A stretch of DNA of 64,000 nt, taken from NCBI GenBank assembly GCA_017644045.1, contig JAEPMI010000010.1, forward strand, positions 62,001-126,000, in the 5' to 3' direction. Both the position numbers and the translations under genes were made by a program. Every line of letters starts with the position of its first letter. The first letter of the stretch is position 1. The DNA is from Deltaproteobacteria bacterium (GTDB taxonomy: Bacteria > Myxococcota_A > Polyangia > Polyangiales > Houyiibacteriaceae). The notes below the pieces were generated by a model. The model was not told the origin of the DNA. It worked only from the letters and a program-made list of their open reading frames with translations, and searched no databases. Below, piece after piece: positions 16,509 to 25,416 of the stretch.

Positions 16509-17295
16509 GGCTATCCGGGCCCTCAAGATGACCCTCGTGCTCGCAGCCGCCGCTCTGCTGGCGCCGCGAGCCGAAGCACAGGCGACCGGTGCGGAAGAGA
16601 CGGCAGCAGCGAGGGCGCTCTTTCGCGACGGCAACCGCATGCTCCGCCAAGAACGGTGGGCCGAGGCCGCCGATCGCTTCGAGCGCGCGCTCCAGCTTCG
16701 GCAGTCGCCCCAGATCGTCTACAACCTGACCACCGCCCTGATCGAGATCGGCCAGCTGGTGCGGGCCACCGAGCTCCTGCGCTCACTCGAGAACGACGAA
16801 TCGACCCCCAACCGGGTGCAGCGAGCTGCGGTCGAGCGACGGGAGGCCATCGAGCCGCGCATCGGAGAGTTGACGGTCCGGGTCACGGGGGATCGCGACG
16901 GCGTGGGGCTCGAGCTGGATGGAGAGCCCCTCGCATGGGCGATGGTGGACGTGGCGGTGCCGGCCGATCCTGGAGAACACCGGGTCATCGCTCTTCGCGA
17001 TGGCGAAACTCTCGCGGACGAAGCGGTGCGGGTCCCCGAGTCCGACCGAGCCGAGGTCACACTCCAACTGCCCGTGGTTCCCCCGACGCCCACGGAGACC
17101 GCGAACGCCGCGGAACCGGAACCGGAACCGATGCCCCCACCCCCAGAGAGGAAGTCCCGGTGGTGGATTGGCCTCATCGTCGGCGTGGCTGCGGTCGGGG
17201 TCGCGGTCGGCCTCGGCGTTGGGCTCACTCGTGAGCGTGACGCGGAGCCGATCCAGGGGACGGGCGGCGTCCTCGAGATCGGGAGCGGCTCGTGA
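16507..17295 (+). CDS. TPR/PEGA-like membrane protein divergent from the kinase
   Basis: 262 aa from the ATG at 16507 (or 241+ from the ATG at 16528). A signal sequence (MTLVLAAAALLAPRAEAQ) precedes TPR-like helices at about 35-105 (ALFRDGNRMLRQERWAEAADRF). A PEGA-like beta domain follows (GELTVRVTGDRDGVGLELDG, GEHRVIALRDGETL), then a Pro/Glu linker and a C-terminal membrane helix (WWIGLIVGVAAVGVAVGLGVGL) with a short tail. This layout is common in myxobacteria beside kinases and lipoproteins. It probably sits in the periplasm anchored at its C-terminus. Its GTGA overlap couples it to the RCC1 lipoprotein gene. Confidence 0.85.
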   Translation: MAIRALKMTLVLAAAALLAPRAEAQATGAEETAAARALFRDGNRMLRQERWAEAADRFERALQLRQSPQIVYNLTTALIEIGQLVRATELLRSLENDESTPNRVQRAAVERREAIEPRIGELTVRVTGDRDGVGLELDGEPLAWAMVDVAVPADPGEHRVIALRDGETLADEAVRVPESDRAEVTLQLPVVPPTPTETANAAEPEPEPMPPPPERKSRWWIGLIVGVAAVGVAVGLGVGLTRERDAEPIQGTGGVLEIGSGS

Positions 17296-19013
17296 ACCGC
17301 TCTCGGTGGATGGTCGTGATGCTCGCCTCGCTCGCCGCGGCGAGCTGCCGCGAGGGCGACCTCACGCAGATCATGGTGGTGGTCGGCACGGACATCCCCT
17401 CGCTCACCGGCGTTCGCATCGAGGTCGAAGAGCTGGCCATGGCCAGCCGTGATGTGAGCTTCACCGATGGGCGCCCGGCCACCCTCGGCCTCGTTCATCG
17501 CGGAGGCTCACTCGGGCCCATCGTGGTTCGTGCCCACGGACTCGACGGTGGGACCGTCGTTGGTCCCGAGCGGAGCGCGCGGGTCAGCTTCGTGGAAGGC
17601 GAGGTGTGGGTCTTGCGCCTCGACTTGCTCGACATATGCCGCGGGTCGAGCTGCACGGGGGAGCAAACGTGCACTGGCGGGAGCAGCTGCAGCTCGATCG
17701 ACGACGCGACTCTGGAACCGTGGACGGGCCAGGTGTCGGACGTCGACGGCTCGGTGCCGACCGACGCCGACGTCCCACCCGAGATGGACGGTGGAACCGA
17801 CGCCGGCGACTGCCTGGAGACCACCGAGACGTGCAACGGACTCGACGACGACTGTGATGGGACGGTCGACGAGGAGACCGACCTGATCATGGACACCAGG
17901 AACTGCGGCGCATGCGGCGTGACCTGCGCGTCCACGTGCGAGTCACGGGCGTGCGCCGACAGCTTCGTCGCGGTCGGAGCAGGTGGCGCCCACAGCTGTG
18001 CGACGAACGGGAGCGGCGCTCCGTTGTGCTGGGGTGCGAACGACCAAGGCCAGCTCGGGAATGGCTCGACCGCTCCCTCCTCGACGCCGGTCCCAGTGGC
18101 GGGCATCTCGGCCCCCGTGCTGCAGCTCGCACTCGGCGAAGCCTTCAGCTGCGCCCGCACCACGGACGACGAGGTCTTCTGCTGGGGCGACGACTCGAGC
18201 GGCCAGCTGGGCGATGGACCCGGCGGCGGAGCGGGCCCCGTCAACCCGGGGCTCACGAACGTCACTCACCTCTCGGCCGGCGCGGACCACGCGTGCGCCA
18301 TCGCTTCGGGCCAGGTCTTCTGCTGGGGTAGCGACGCCAGCGGAAAGCTGGGCGATGGCGCCCCCATCGCCCAGCAGGACCTCCCCGTGCCGGTGACGCT
18401 ACCCAATGACGCGGTGGACGTGGCCGCCGGCCTCGATCACAGCTGTGCGGCGTTGACCGACGGTTCGGTCCATTGCTGGGGCAGCGGCTCGGACCGCCAA
18501 CTGGGTGTGGCGCTGGCCGGCTCGCCGAGCCCGGTTCGCGCGGAGCTCACGAGCGGCGTGAGCGCCGTCGCGGTTGCTGCGGGCAGCCTCTTCACGTGCG
18601 CGGTCACCTCCGATCGTGAGGCGCACTGCTGGGGTCGGCCCGAACGGACGGGCGACGGGACGGTGGGCTCGGCGGTGCCGAGGCCCGTCGATTCGAGCGC
18701 GCTGGGCGGTGCGGAAGTGGCCACGCTCGCGGCCGGTGCGGAGCATGGGTGCCTCGTGGTCTCCGACGGTCGCGTCGGCTGCTGGGGCGACAACTCCGAG
18801 GGTCAACTCGGACGCGGGGCCGGTCCCCGGAGCTTGAGCGCGGTTCCCGTCTCTGGACTGGAAACGGCCGTACGAGTCGCCGCTGGTGGCGCGCACGGCT
18901 GCGCACGCCGACTGGATGGGACCGTCGTGTGCTGGGGCCGCAACGGAGACGGGCAGGTCGGTGACGGAACGACCGACGAGCGCTCGATGCCGGTGGCCGT
19001 CAGCGGTCTCTGA
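17292..19013 (+). CDS. RCC1-repeat lipoprotein with MopE-type metal-binding motif
   Basis: 573 aa, GTG start with GGGAG 7 bases before. MNRSRWMVVMLASLAAASC gives a lipoprotein with Cys19. Residues about 25-130 form an unknown beta domain, then an Asp-rich linker leads to ETCNGLDDDCDGTVDEETD (about 180), the metal-binding motif found in many myxobacterial surface proteins. From about 215 to the end are seven RCC1 blades, each with a Cys-x-WG core (APLCWGANDQGQLGNG, EVFCWGDDSSGQLGDG, TVVCWGRNGDGQVGDG), forming a seven-bladed propeller. Probably a surface binding protein. The four-base overlap with the preceding gene indicates an operon. Confidence 0.92.
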   Translation: MNRSRWMVVMLASLAAASCREGDLTQIMVVVGTDIPSLTGVRIEVEELAMASRDVSFTDGRPATLGLVHRGGSLGPIVVRAHGLDGGTVVGPERSARVSFVEGEVWVLRLDLLDICRGSSCTGEQTCTGGSSCSSIDDATLEPWTGQVSDVDGSVPTDADVPPEMDGGTDAGDCLETTETCNGLDDDCDGTVDEETDLIMDTRNCGACGVTCASTCESRACADSFVAVGAGGAHSCATNGSGAPLCWGANDQGQLGNGSTAPSSTPVPVAGISAPVLQLALGEAFSCARTTDDEVFCWGDDSSGQLGDGPGGGAGPVNPGLTNVTHLSAGADHACAIASGQVFCWGSDASGKLGDGAPIAQQDLPVPVTLPNDAVDVAAGLDHSCAALTDGSVHCWGSGSDRQLGVALAGSPSPVRAELTSGVSAVAVAAGSLFTCAVTSDREAHCWGRPERTGDGTVGSAVPRPVDSSALGGAEVATLAAGAEHGCLVVSDGRVGCWGDNSEGQLGRGAGPRSLSAVPVSGLETAVRVAAGGAHGCARRLDGTVVCWGRNGDGQVGDGTTDERSMPVAVSGL

Positions 19014-19022
19014 CCCAGCGCT

Positions 19023-20750
19023 TCACTCCCGCTCGCACACGTACCGGTGCATCTCGTCGCAGTCGCCATCACGCCACTGCCCGTTGCCGCGCATGCTCAC
19101 GCAGTCCCCACTGCCGTTGGGCTCGCTCGATTCCCAACGTTCGTACCCGAGCGGCGCCGTACCCATCGCCCCCCGATCCCAGACATGGGTGCCCTCGGTC
19201 GCCCGGTCGTTGAGACCGATCCATGCCTCGTTGTTGCCCAAGGCCGAGCTCACGGCGGCGTTCTCCGCAGGGTCGTCGATCTGGACCAGGTGCGCGCCGC
19301 GTGCTTGGCAGGATCCGCGCGCCGTCTCCCAACTCGCCTGGGTGAAGAGAACACCGAAGATCATGTAGCAGTGGCCGTCGCGCTCGAAGTTCACGTCACC
19401 GCCGGTGCAGCTGGGCCGGCAGTCGGAATCGCAACCGTCGCCGTCGATCGCGTTTCCGTCGTCGCATTGCTCCACCCCGGCCTGCACGAAGCCGTCGCCA
19501 CAGCGGGCGACCTCGCATGTGGGCAGGCAGCCATCGGAGGTGTTGGTGTTTCCGTCGTCGCATGCCTCGAAGCCGACCCGAACGACCCCGTCGCCGCAGC
19601 GAGCCTCCCGGCAGACGTTGGTGCAGGCGTCGTCGTTGGTGGTGTTCGCGTCATCACATTCCTCGACCCCTGACCACACGAATCCGTCCCCGCAGCTCGC
19701 CTGCATGCAGCTCGTCAGACAGGAGTCCACGCTCGACGCGTTGCCGTCGTCGCACTCCTCCACCCCGACCTGCACGAAGCCGTCGCCGCAGCGGGCGGTC
19801 CGACAGCGCGACGTGCAGCCATCGCCATCGTCGAGGTTCGCGTCGTCGCACTCCTCGAGGCCGGTGCGGATGACCCCGTCGCCGCAGGTGGCTGCGAGAC
19901 AGCTATTGAGACACCCATCGTCGTTGTCGGTGTTCGCGTCGTCGCACTCCTCCACCCCGGCATAGAGGAACCCGTCACCACAGACGGAGAGCAAACAGGA
20001 GTTGAGGCATGCATCGGCGTTGCTGGGGTTGCCGTCGTCGCACTCCTCCACCCCGGACAAGACGAAGCCGTCGCCACAGCTCGCGCTCAGGCACGTGTTC
20101 AAACACGAGTCGGTCGAGTCGAGGTTCCCGTCGTCGCACTCCTCCGCGTCCTGGCGGATCCCGTCACCGCAGGTCGCGAAGCGGCAGAGCGTCGTGCATC
20201 CGTCGCCGTCTTCGTCGTTTCCGTCATCGCAGGCCTCGACGCCCGCGCGCACCACCCCGTCGCCGCACGTGGCGAGCTCGCAGGTTGCCAAACAGCCGTC
20301 CGAGTCGTCGCGGTTTCCGTCGTCACACTGCTCGTCGCCAGCGAGGATGCCGTCACCGCACCGGGCCTCGACGCAAGTGCTGAGACAGCCATCGGACTCG
20401 TCGGCGTTGCCGTCGTCACACGCCTCGCCCTCTTGCACGACCCCATCCCCGCAAGTCGGCGAGGTGCACGCGTTGGTGCACCCATCGTCATCGACGTCGT
20501 TCCCGTCGTCGCAAGCCTCGACCCCACGGAAGATGACTCCATCCCCGCAGGTCGCGACTCGGCACAGACTCGTGCACGAGTCGCCATCATCGGAGTTGCC
20601 GTCGTCGCATTGCTCGCCACCTCCGTCGGTGCCGTCGCTGTCGAGGACGCCGTCGCCGCAGCGAGCGGGCTCCTCGTTCTTGCAGCCGGAGAGCGCCAAC
20701 AGGGCCACCAGAATCATCCCCTGATGGGAGCGAAAGCGAATTCGAGTCAC
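19023..20750 (-). CDS. DUF4215-repeat lipoprotein with C-terminal C-type lectin domain
   Basis: 575 aa from the GTG at 20750 (an ATG at 20717 is an alternative). RFRSHQGMILVALLALSGC is a lipoprotein signal. Thirteen Cys-rich units of about 35 residues follow, each of the form CGDG...(E/Q)CDDGN...D.C...C, the myxobacterial DUF4215 repeat. The last 130 residues are a C-type-lectin-like domain: GHCYMIFGVLFTQASWETAR, EAWIGLNDRATEGTHVW, and the calcium/sugar-site region YERWESSEPNGSGDCVSM with WRDGDCDEMHRYVCE. A long disulfide-rich stalk thus presents a lectin head, suggesting binding of cells or polysaccharide. The gene starts 11 bases after the EAL gene stop and ends 9 bases from the convergent RCC1 gene. 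Confidence 0.93.
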   Translation of the reverse strand: MTRIRFRSHQGMILVALLALSGCKNEEPARCGDGVLDSDGTDGGGEQCDDGNSDDGDSCTSLCRVATCGDGVIFRGVEACDDGNDVDDDGCTNACTSPTCGDGVVQEGEACDDGNADESDGCLSTCVEARCGDGILAGDEQCDDGNRDDSDGCLATCELATCGDGVVRAGVEACDDGNDEDGDGCTTLCRFATCGDGIRQDAEECDDGNLDSTDSCLNTCLSASCGDGFVLSGVEECDDGNPSNADACLNSCLLSVCGDGFLYAGVEECDDANTDNDDGCLNSCLAATCGDGVIRTGLEECDDANLDDGDGCTSRCRTARCGDGFVQVGVEECDDGNASSVDSCLTSCMQASCGDGFVWSGVEECDDANTTNDDACTNVCREARCGDGVVRVGFEACDDGNTNTSDGCLPTCEVARCGDGFVQAGVEQCDDGNAIDGDGCDSDCRPSCTGGDVNFERDGHCYMIFGVLFTQASWETARGSCQARGAHLVQIDDPAENAAVSSALGNNEAWIGLNDRATEGTHVWDRGAMGTAPLGYERWESSEPNGSGDCVSMRGNGQWRDGDCDEMHRYVCERE

Positions 20751-20761
20751 AGCATCATTTA

Positions 20762-21538
20762 TCACACCACCGAAGGCCAGGCCGGTACCGGAATCGGATT
20801 CGCAGGTCGAGCCAACAGATACCCCTGGACGAAGTCCGCCCCCGTATCGACCACCGCTCGCAATTCGTCCACGGTTTCGACACCTTCCACGACCACCGTG
20901 GCCTCGAAGCTCTGCATCATGGCGACGATGTGCCTCAGGAGGGTCTGCTGTCGTGGAAGGCGATCGAGGTCCGTGACCAACGAGCGGTCCACCTTCACCA
21001 CCGCCGGGTGCAGGTCGGCGAGACGTGCGAGGTTCGAGTACCCAGCACCAAAGTCGTCGATCACGAGCCTCACTCCGCGCGACGACACCTCGCTGAGAAC
21101 CGCGCGGACGAGGTCGTGATGCTCGAAAGCGGCCGCCTCGGTGATCTCCAGGAACACGTCTGCGTCGTGGAGGAACATCGGATCGTCGGGTCGCACCAGC
21201 CACCGCGCCGCGAGCTCGGAGGGGTGGATGTTGACGAAGATCCGCTGTCCTGAGGCCTCCTCGAAGGCGAGCTCCCTGATGATGCGCCCGAGCCGTCCCG
21301 AGTACCCCGCGGCCGCTGCCTCGGAAAACAGGACGCTGGGGTTGGCGAAACCAGGATGGTCACATCGGCAAAGGGCCTCGACCGCGGCGAGTCTCTTCGT
21401 CCGGACGTGAACGATCGGCTGATAGACCACACGGAGATTCGCGCGACCGACCCCGCGCACCCCCGGCGGCCGGGTGCTGTCGTAGGGCCGAACGTCGTCC
21501 TCGTCCGTAACCGTCCAGTTCAGCCGCTTCGGTGCCAC
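20762..21538 (-). CDS. EAL-domain cyclic-di-GMP phosphodiesterase, stand-alone
   Basis: 258 aa, GTG start preceded by AGGATGAGGG. It is almost entirely one EAL domain: YQPIV at 39-43, EAL at 54-56, FVNIHP (metal Asn), FLEITE (metal Glu), IDDFGAGYSNLARL (the DDFGxGYS loop with two catalytic Asp), VKVDRSLV (catalytic Lys), VVVEGVET (Glu) and QGYLLARP. Every residue needed for c-di-GMP hydrolysis appears intact. No GGDEF, sensor or membrane part is present, so it should be a soluble enzyme controlled by expression or a partner. It directly precedes the lectin lipoprotein gene. Confidence 0.93.
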   Translation of the reverse strand: MAPKRLNWTVTDEDDVRPYDSTRPPGVRGVGRANLRVVYQPIVHVRTKRLAAVEALCRCDHPGFANPSVLFSEAAAAGYSGRLGRIIRELAFEEASGQRIFVNIHPSELAARWLVRPDDPMFLHDADVFLEITEAAAFEHHDLVRAVLSEVSSRGVRLVIDDFGAGYSNLARLADLHPAVVKVDRSLVTDLDRLPRQQTLLRHIVAMMQSFEATVVVEGVETVDELRAVVDTGADFVQGYLLARPANPIPVPAWPSVV

Positions 21539-21581
21539 CCCTCATCCTAACACCGCCTCGATGGCACTCCGGAATTGGGTA

Positions 21582-23768
21582 CTACTGGAGCGGGGAGAGG
21601 AGCGCTTCGACGCTGGACTCGCGGAGCACGAGGCCGACCTCGAGGTCGGCCCGGCGAGCGTGGACCCGGTCCGGGTCGCCGGTGGGGGCGCCGATCTGGA
21701 TCGTGTAGCTCTGGGGCTCGGGGGCACCGTCCTCGCGTTCCACCGTGAGAGTGGCGCGGGGCGGGGTCAGGCCATCGGCGGCGGCCGGGGGGCCGTACTG
21801 GCCACCGCCCGCGGCGCGGAGGTGGTCGAGGGCGCCGAGGAGCTCATCGGAGACCTCCGGAGCGACCGGGCCGTCGTCGGTGACCCACTCGCCTTGGTCG
21901 TTCCGGATCACGAGCTCGCGGGCGCCCTGGCGGAGCACGAGCCGGCGGATCTCGTAGCGGCTGGTGGCGAGCAGGTCGCGGGGCACGAGGGCGCCCTGCA
22001 GCCGCTCCACGAGGTCGGGCTCCACCAGGAAGACGGCCGAGTCCTCGTCGAGGCGCGCGTAGGCGCCATCCGGCGTCGAGCGGCCGATGCGGAGCCGCCG
22101 ATCGCCGGGGTCTCCGTCCTCCGGGTCCACGGTGAAGACCACGTCGATGCGCGGCTCCTCGAGGCCATGGGCGGGCTCGACCCGGTCCGAGACGAAGCGG
22201 ACCGCCTGCAGGCTGGCGAGCTCCCGCACGAGCGCGCGGACCTCGGTGCCGTCCGCGTCCATCTCGAGCGGTGCGGTGATGTGCCAGCTCTCGCCCTCTG
22301 GCTCGAGGCGCTCGGTGACGGCGCCGCGGCGGATGGCCAGACCGTCGATGGTCGAGGCGGCGATCTCGATGAGCTGGCGCGGTCGCAGCCGCGCGATGGA
22401 GGGCTCGAAGTCGGCCGGCGCGGTCGCGGGGACCACCAGGATGGCCGGCTCGTCGTCGCGGCGTAGGTAGGCGCCCTCGCTGGTCACCGAGCCGAGCGCG
22501 ACGGTCTCGCGGCGGTCTTCGGTGGCTTCCAGCGTGATGGTGACGGTCGGCTCCAGCAGGCCATGGGCACGCAGCGCCGCTTCGTCCGCGGGGACGATCA
22601 CGGCGGTGGCGCGGTTGCCCTTGATGGCGCGGAGCCACTCCATGAGCGCGTCATCGTCGACCTCGCCGGTCTGCTCGGCGCCGCTGCCGGCGAGCCGATA
22701 GGCCCAGGAGCCCTCGTCGTCCTGGCTGATGGTCAGCCGCTCACGGCCTGCCTGGACGGTCATGGTCTCGAGCTCGAGGTCGCTCAGGGTCAGCGGCCGC
22801 AGCTCGCGCCACTCGCTGGCCTCGATGAGCAGTGGCTCGACGTCTCGGGTGGCGACGCACGCGAGCGGCCCGGCGACGGTCTCGCCGTCGACCGTTCGGC
22901 GAACGCGGGCGTAGCGCTGCTCCTCGTTGCCTTCGCAGGGCGCGCCGAGGGTCAGCTCGACGACCACCTCGCCTTCGCCCTCGTCTTCGCCGGCCTCGCG
23001 GACGGCGCGGATGGTCTGTCCGCCCTGCAGGTCACCTTCGTCGAAGTACTCCCGGGCCTCGAGGTCCGTGAGCGCCTGGAGCGCCTCGTCGAGGCGAGGG
23101 CCCGCCGCGCGGATTCCGTCGGCGGTCGTCCAGCGACCATCGGCCAGCTGGAGGTCGATGGCGCCCTCGCCTTCGCCGATGTGGAGCTCGGTCGCGGTGA
23201 GCATGCCGCGGGCGAGCAGCCGCTTGGAGCGGAAGTGGTCGACGCCGTGGTCGAGCGCCTCGAAGAGATCCTTCCCGGCCACCACCGCCGACGCGCCGCC
23301 GTCGGTCGTGACCCAGACCCCATCGCCGCCGGGCGTCTCGCCGCCCACGGAGAGCACCAGCTCGTCGTTGCCCATGCGGAAGGTCGCGGTGACCCGCGGC
23401 GCGTCCAGACCGAAGGCGGTGCGGTCCTCGTCGCTGACCTCCGCGATCCGGCGCCGGGCGTCCGCCCAGTCGACCGAGCCGAGCATCGCGCCGATCGAGT
23501 CGTCGTCCCCCATCGTCTCGATGGGCGCACGCATCTCCCAGTGACCGAGCGCGTCCTCGTCTTCGCGGACGCGGACGAGCTCGATGGTCGGCTGGTCGGG
23601 CCGCTCGATGGTGATGCCCCCGACCTCGTGGCGCGAGTACTCCTGCGCGACCCGGTTGTCACGGCCCTCGAGCGCACCCGAGCTGAGCGTGTGGCGCTCG
23701 TAGATGGCGATGTACGCGAAGAGGGCCACCGCGATGGCGGCGAGGATTCCGACGGACTGCTTGGTCAT
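21582..23768 (-). CDS. DUF4340 membrane-anchored protein of a GldG-type ABC system
   Basis: 728 aa. An N-terminal anchor helix (VGILAAIAVALFAYIAIYE) is followed by a long extracytoplasmic part with repeated beta-rich DUF4340 modules (VGGITIERPDQPTIELVRV, ATFRMGNDELVLSVGGETP, AIRRGAVTERLEPEGESW, LRIGRSTPDGAYARLDEDS). DUF4340 proteins regularly accompany GldG-like proteins and ABC-2 exporters. It is the last gene of four on this strand, one base after the GldG-like gene. The function is likely structural or substrate handling in that complex, but is unproven. Confidence 0.9.
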   Translation of the reverse strand: MTKQSVGILAAIAVALFAYIAIYERHTLSSGALEGRDNRVAQEYSRHEVGGITIERPDQPTIELVRVREDEDALGHWEMRAPIETMGDDDSIGAMLGSVDWADARRRIAEVSDEDRTAFGLDAPRVTATFRMGNDELVLSVGGETPGGDGVWVTTDGGASAVVAGKDLFEALDHGVDHFRSKRLLARGMLTATELHIGEGEGAIDLQLADGRWTTADGIRAAGPRLDEALQALTDLEAREYFDEGDLQGGQTIRAVREAGEDEGEGEVVVELTLGAPCEGNEEQRYARVRRTVDGETVAGPLACVATRDVEPLLIEASEWRELRPLTLSDLELETMTVQAGRERLTISQDDEGSWAYRLAGSGAEQTGEVDDDALMEWLRAIKGNRATAVIVPADEAALRAHGLLEPTVTITLEATEDRRETVALGSVTSEGAYLRRDDEPAILVVPATAPADFEPSIARLRPRQLIEIAASTIDGLAIRRGAVTERLEPEGESWHITAPLEMDADGTEVRALVRELASLQAVRFVSDRVEPAHGLEEPRIDVVFTVDPEDGDPGDRRLRIGRSTPDGAYARLDEDSAVFLVEPDLVERLQGALVPRDLLATSRYEIRRLVLRQGARELVIRNDQGEWVTDDGPVAPEVSDELLGALDHLRAAGGGQYGPPAAADGLTPPRATLTVEREDGAPEPQSYTIQIGAPTGDPDRVHARRADLEVGLVLRESSVEALLSPLQ

Positions 23769-23769
23769 C

Positions 23770-25416
23770 TCACTCCCTCCTCGACCACCACACGGCGAAG
23801 CCGAGCAGGAGGAAGGCCCCGGGGAGGAGCAGCATCACGCGGATCCAGATGCCGCCCATGTCGTCTTCGGTGAGCGCGAGCGCCTGCATGGAGCTCTCCC
23901 GCGAGGGGATCGCGACCAGCTCCTCGCGCTCCGCGAGCCAGCCCACGGTGCTCATGGCCAGCATCAAGTTCGCGACGTCCGGTCGCCCGAGTGATTCGTT
24001 GGCGAGCCAGCCGCTGTCGCCCACGACGACCATTCGACCCGCCGCTTCGGCCTCATCCGCCATCGCGTCCGGGTCCGCGAGATCGACGGCGGCGCCGACG
24101 CCGATGGGGCCTGGCAGATCGTCCGGCGCGAGCTCGCCGCTCGGTCCGGCCATGAGCGCAGCGAGGTCCACCTTGCCGAAAGACGCTGGCGACCCGTCGA
24201 GCAGGGTCGTCGCTCGGGCGCCCTCGACCCGAACGGTCTGCGCGAGGTCCACGAGCGTCGGCGCCTGCATCGCCACGATGGTCTCGGTGATGGGGTGCGG
24301 CCGGCTCTCGACCAGGACCATCGAGGTCGGGTCGGGCTGGAGCATGCGCTCGGGCGCGGGCTCGAAGAAGATGGCTCCGTCGAGGAGCACGCCGTACCCC
24401 CCGAGCGCACGCTCGAAGCCGGTGGGCGTGACGCCCCGGCGATCGACGAGCGGGTCGAGCGCGAGCAGCACGCGGCCGCCCTCGTCGACGAAGTCGGTGA
24501 TGACCTTCACCTCGTCCTCGGCCCAAGGGCGGAGCGGCCCGAGCACGAGGACCGCGGCGCAGGCCTCCGGAAGGCGCCGGAGGCCGGTCGCGTCGAAGGT
24601 CTCGATGGCGAAGTTCTCCCGCTCGAGCTCGTCGCGGAGGGCGATCAGGTTCCGCTCACCCTCGCCCACGCCCCACTCGCCATGGCCGGAGGCGACGCAG
24701 AGCTTGGTCTCCTCACCGCTGACGACGCGGAGGATGGCGCTGGTGAAGGTGCTCTCGGCCTCGTTGCTGATCGAGGGCCCGGCCCCGGTCTCCATCCCCG
24801 AGAGGTCGAGCTCCGTGAGGTCGTCGCGGGTGATCTTCCAGCGGCGGTCGCCGGCGATGACGATGGCCGCGGCGTCGGTCACCGTCTGACCGTCGCGGGT
24901 CTGGGCGAGGTCGACGTCGTAGCGCTGCGCGAGCTGCTGGACCTCGGCCGGTTGCCTCAGCGGATCCACCTGGCGGACCGTGATGCGGTCGGACGCGCTC
25001 TCGTACTGCTGGACCAGCTCCAGCACGTCCTCGAGCTCGGGCTCGCCGGAGCTGAAGAAGAGGACCAGCTGCACGTCGCGGTCGAGCCCCTCGAGCACCT
25101 CGGTGCTCCGCTCGGAGAGCGTGAAGCGGGTGTCGCGGGTCCAGTCGTAGCGCTCGAAGTGGCGGAAGCTGAGGTAGTTCAGCATCAGCACGATCAGCGT
25201 GAAGAGCAGGCTGCCGACGATGGTGTAGAGCTTCCGCTCGGCACGAAGCCGCTCCCCCTCGTCCTCGGAACCCTCCGACTTCGAACCCTTCTTCTCCTCT
25301 GCGTCCTCTGTGGCTCCGTGACTCCGTGCGAGGCCCTGCGCCTCGCCAGAAGACGACGCCTCGCCAGAAGACGACTCCGCCCCCGACTCGAGCTCTTCCT
25401 CCTCGCGCTCGCTCAC
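23770..25416 (-). CDS. GldG-like ABC-transporter auxiliary protein
   Basis: 548 aa, GTG start overlapping the permease stop (GTGA). Residues 1-60 are charged, low-complexity and cytosolic. They contain a duplicated SSSGEA and the segment ARSHGATEDAEEKKG encoded by an interspersed repeat. A membrane helix follows (LYTIVGSLLFTLIVLMLNYL), then the GldG/IFT52-like ABC-type domain: DTRFTLSERSTEVLEGLDRDV, VDPLRQPAEVQQLAQRY, SGHGEWGVGEGERNLIALRDEL and DEGGRVLLALDPLVD. A second helix lies near the C-terminus (IRVMLLLPGAFLLLGFAVWW). Known relatives are GldG of gliding Bacteroidetes and many uncharacterised exporters. It should complete the membrane complex with the ATPase and permease encoded upstream. 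Confidence 0.9.
   Translation of the reverse strand: MSEREEEELESGAESSSGEASSSGEAQGLARSHGATEDAEEKKGSKSEGSEDEGERLRAERKLYTIVGSLLFTLIVLMLNYLSFRHFERYDWTRDTRFTLSERSTEVLEGLDRDVQLVLFFSSGEPELEDVLELVQQYESASDRITVRQVDPLRQPAEVQQLAQRYDVDLAQTRDGQTVTDAAAIVIAGDRRWKITRDDLTELDLSGMETGAGPSISNEAESTFTSAILRVVSGEETKLCVASGHGEWGVGEGERNLIALRDELERENFAIETFDATGLRRLPEACAAVLVLGPLRPWAEDEVKVITDFVDEGGRVLLALDPLVDRRGVTPTGFERALGGYGVLLDGAIFFEPAPERMLQPDPTSMVLVESRPHPITETIVAMQAPTLVDLAQTVRVEGARATTLLDGSPASFGKVDLAALMAGPSGELAPDDLPGPIGVGAAVDLADPDAMADEAEAAGRMVVVGDSGWLANESLGRPDVANLMLAMSTVGWLAEREELVAIPSRESSMQALALTEDDMGGIWIRVMLLLPGAFLLLGFAVWWSRRE
25287..25332. repeat. Period-8 interspersed repeat inside the GldG-like gene
   Basis: The plus strand reads CTGTGGC, TCCGTGAC, TCCGTGCG then AG, preceded by a pyrimidine-rich CTTCTTCTCCTCTGCG. 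It has the period and GTGCGAG end of the intergenic copy at 9911-9956. It is in frame and adds a charged stretch to the cytosolic N-terminus. Confidence 0.65.
25340..25375. repeat. Perfect 18-bp tandem duplication in the GldG-like gene
   Basis: GCCTCGCCAGAAGACGAC occurs twice head to tail without mismatch, next to the interspersed repeat. On the minus strand it encodes a doubled SSSGEA in the disordered N-terminus. Confidence 0.9.
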
